Source of the DNA: Acidobacteria bacterium UBA6911 | Lineage (GTDB): Bacteria > Acidobacteriota > UBA6911 | Direction of reading: 5' to 3' | Length of the DNA stretch: 15,166 nt | Assembly (NCBI GenBank): GCA_002451015.1 | Contig: DKBB01000288.1 | Span: forward strand, 3,596-18,761 | The notes under the pieces: model-generated | The model's input: only the letters and a program-made list of their open reading frames with translations | Told to the model about the DNA's origin: nothing | Database searches by the model: none | Translations under genes and position numbers: made by a program | Shown here: piece after piece, positions 14,026 to 15,166 of the stretch | Position numbering within the stretch: position 1 is the stretch's first letter | Layout of the letters: each line of letters begins with the position of its first letter

Positions 14026-15166
14026 TAGAACCTTCACGCGCATTCTGTAGTTGTCGAAGTTCCGGAAGCCGTAGGCTTGCCGGTTGATGAGTTCCATTTT
14101 GTTGTGGAAGCCTTCGGTGATGCCGTTGTTGCGGGAGAAGCGCCACATGCAGGCGATTTCCGAAGACCACGAGTGCAGCGTTTCTCCCAGCGCTACCAAC
14201 TGCGGCAGGCCGGCCTGACGCAGTTGGTAGATGGCCCGCAGGAAGCGCGGGGCCAGTTTCTCGCACTGCTTGCGGGTCTGGCTTTTGAGCAGCAGCAGGT
14301 GGGTCAGCCGCTGTTTGAAGCGGTAGATCACCTCCAGCGGCTCGTTCTGGTGGAGGTAAGTCAGCAGCCGTTGGAGTTGTTCCGGACTCAGGTTGTGGCG
14401 GTGGCGGCGCATCAGCGACAGCAGGCCGCGGTTCTTGCTGCCGACCGGGTCCAGTGCCCGCCAGCAGGCCAGGAAGTGGTGGTTGATGAGGCGGATGACG
14501 TGGAAGCGGTCGGCCACGATGCGGGCGTTGGGGAAGTGTTTGCGCACCAGAGCGCGGTAAACCGAGGCCAGATCCATGCACACTACTTTGACTTCTTCCC
14601 GTCCCTCCAGACCCCGCAAATAGGCCTCCAAAGAGGCTTCCGACCGCCCCAGCACCACATCGTAGACCTTGTGGCGGCGCAGATCGCAGATCGTCGTCGC
14701 ATAGCCCAACCGGCGCGTGAAGAAGTGCTCGTCCAGGCCCAGCACCGGCGGACAGCGTCCCGGATGCCATTCTTTGAACTGCCGCGCCAGGCCGCGCTCG
14801 AAATACCGCTCCACTGTCGCCGGCGCCAGATGGCGGCGCGCGCCCAGCCGGCTCCGATTGATCCCATCCAGGTGCAGTTCGAAGATCAGCCGCTGGAAGG
14901 CTTCGCTGGACCGCTGCCACGGCTGAATGCCCGGGAAGCGTTGCCGGAACTGCCGCCCGCACCCCAGACAGAACCACTTCCGCGCTTCCAACACCAGCAC
15001 ACAAGGCCGCCGCCCCATGTCCTCGTGCCGCACCTCGCGCTCATAGCGCCCTTTGCTGTGATGATGGCGCCCCTGGCAATGCGGACAGATCACTGGGCCC
15101 ACACTACGGACCCCGATCCGGATCACTCCACCTCGCCGTTCGATCCCGGTAATCTGGTAGCCGGGC
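14017..15166 (-). CDS. ISL3-family transposase, N-terminus cut by the window edge
   Basis: This DDE transposase moves an insertion sequence by cut-and-paste. An N-terminal zinc-binding region has CPHC and CLGC pairs. Candidate catalytic Asp residues are in LGLDEHFF and VCMDLASVYRA, and VADRFHV is a family landmark. The C-terminal NNGITEGFHNKMELI segment supplies the Glu and is followed by AYGFRNFDNYRMRV. This is the typical ISL3 plan. A GTG at 15126 could start it, but the frame remains open to the edge with PGYQITGIERRGG, which resembles the usual ISL3 N-terminus, so the true start is beyond 15166. By hand count 14461-14520 is about 63% GC, higher than the neighbouring genes, consistent with recent acquisition. 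Confidence 0.92.
   Translation of the reverse strand, partial: PGYQITGIERRGGVIRIGVRSVGPVICPHCQGRHHHSKGRYEREVRHEDMGRRPCVLVLEARKWFCLGCGRQFRQRFPGIQPWQRSSEAFQRLIFELHLDGINRSRLGARRHLAPATVERYFERGLARQFKEWHPGRCPPVLGLDEHFFTRRLGYATTICDLRRHKVYDVVLGRSEASLEAYLRGLEGREEVKVVCMDLASVYRALVRKHFPNARIVADRFHVIRLINHHFLACWRALDPVGSKNRGLLSLMRRHRHNLSPEQLQRLLTYLHQNEPLEVIYRFKQRLTHLLLLKSQTRKQCEKLAPRFLRAIYQLRQAGLPQLVALGETLHSWSSEIACMWRFSRNNGITEGFHNKMELINRQAYGFRNFDNYRMRVKVLCA

Noticed and set aside
13994..15004. 336-aa Ala/Pro/Arg-rich minus-strand ORF overlapping the transposase
   Set aside because: It is a GC-rich frame shadow of the ISL3 transposase and has no recognisable motifs.
1..15166. CRISPR array
   Set aside because: No regularly spaced short repeats with unique spacers were seen. 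The only clear nucleotide repeats are a two-copy tandem and isolated inverted repeats.

Overview
The window looks like a piece of a Gram-negative bacterial chromosome, most likely a Desulfobacterota ('deltaproteobacterial') or similar environmental lineage. The evidence is an outer-membrane TonB-dependent receptor, a large secreted SBBP/MopE-type repeat protein with a cysteine-containing C-terminal sorting signal, and short GAACGT-rich intergenic repeats. The lineage is an inference from gene style, not from a marker gene.

Layout: (1) 1-248 holds the possible tail of a truncated gene. 249-1034 (+) encodes an unrecognised 261-aa protein. (2) 1214-2473 (+) encodes an E. coli-type SerA, 3-phosphoglycerate dehydrogenase with an ACT domain, preceded by a 20-codon small ORF. 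(3) 2474-2777 is a gene-poor gap bracketed by a perfect 15-bp inverted repeat. (4) 3896-2778 (-) is an XRE helix-turn-helix regulator fused to a periplasmic-binding-protein-like ligand domain. 6602-4110 (-) is a TonB-dependent receptor with an N-terminal carboxypeptidase-regulatory-like domain. (5) 6603-7221 is a divergent intergenic region with candidate promoters in both directions, a 9-bp inverted repeat in the receptor leader, and clustered palindromes in front of the next operon.

(6) 7222-13406 (+) is the most interesting part, a tight three-gene operon. It encodes a 1596-aa secreted protein ending in a Cys-Cys motif, one hydrophobic segment and a basic tail (a MYXO-CTERM-like tripartite sorting signal). 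Next comes a CPBP/Rce1-type glutamic intramembrane protease starting 12 nt downstream, and then a divergent Lgt (prolipoprotein diacylglyceryl transferase) paralogue overlapping the protease by ATGA. The arrangement suggests a dedicated substrate/processing cassette in which the C-terminal cysteine may be lipidated and the hydrophobic tail cleaved. The CPBP-protease link to Cys-containing C-terminal signals is already proposed for myxosortases. The role of the Lgt-like partner is my inference.

(7) 13407-15166 is a mobile-element scar: the C-terminal remnant of a tyrosine recombinase, a tRNA-Arg(UCU)-like gene 20 bp later whose acceptor stem pairs badly, and a GC-rich ISL3-family transposase running off the right edge with a 23-bp tandem repeat at its 3' end.
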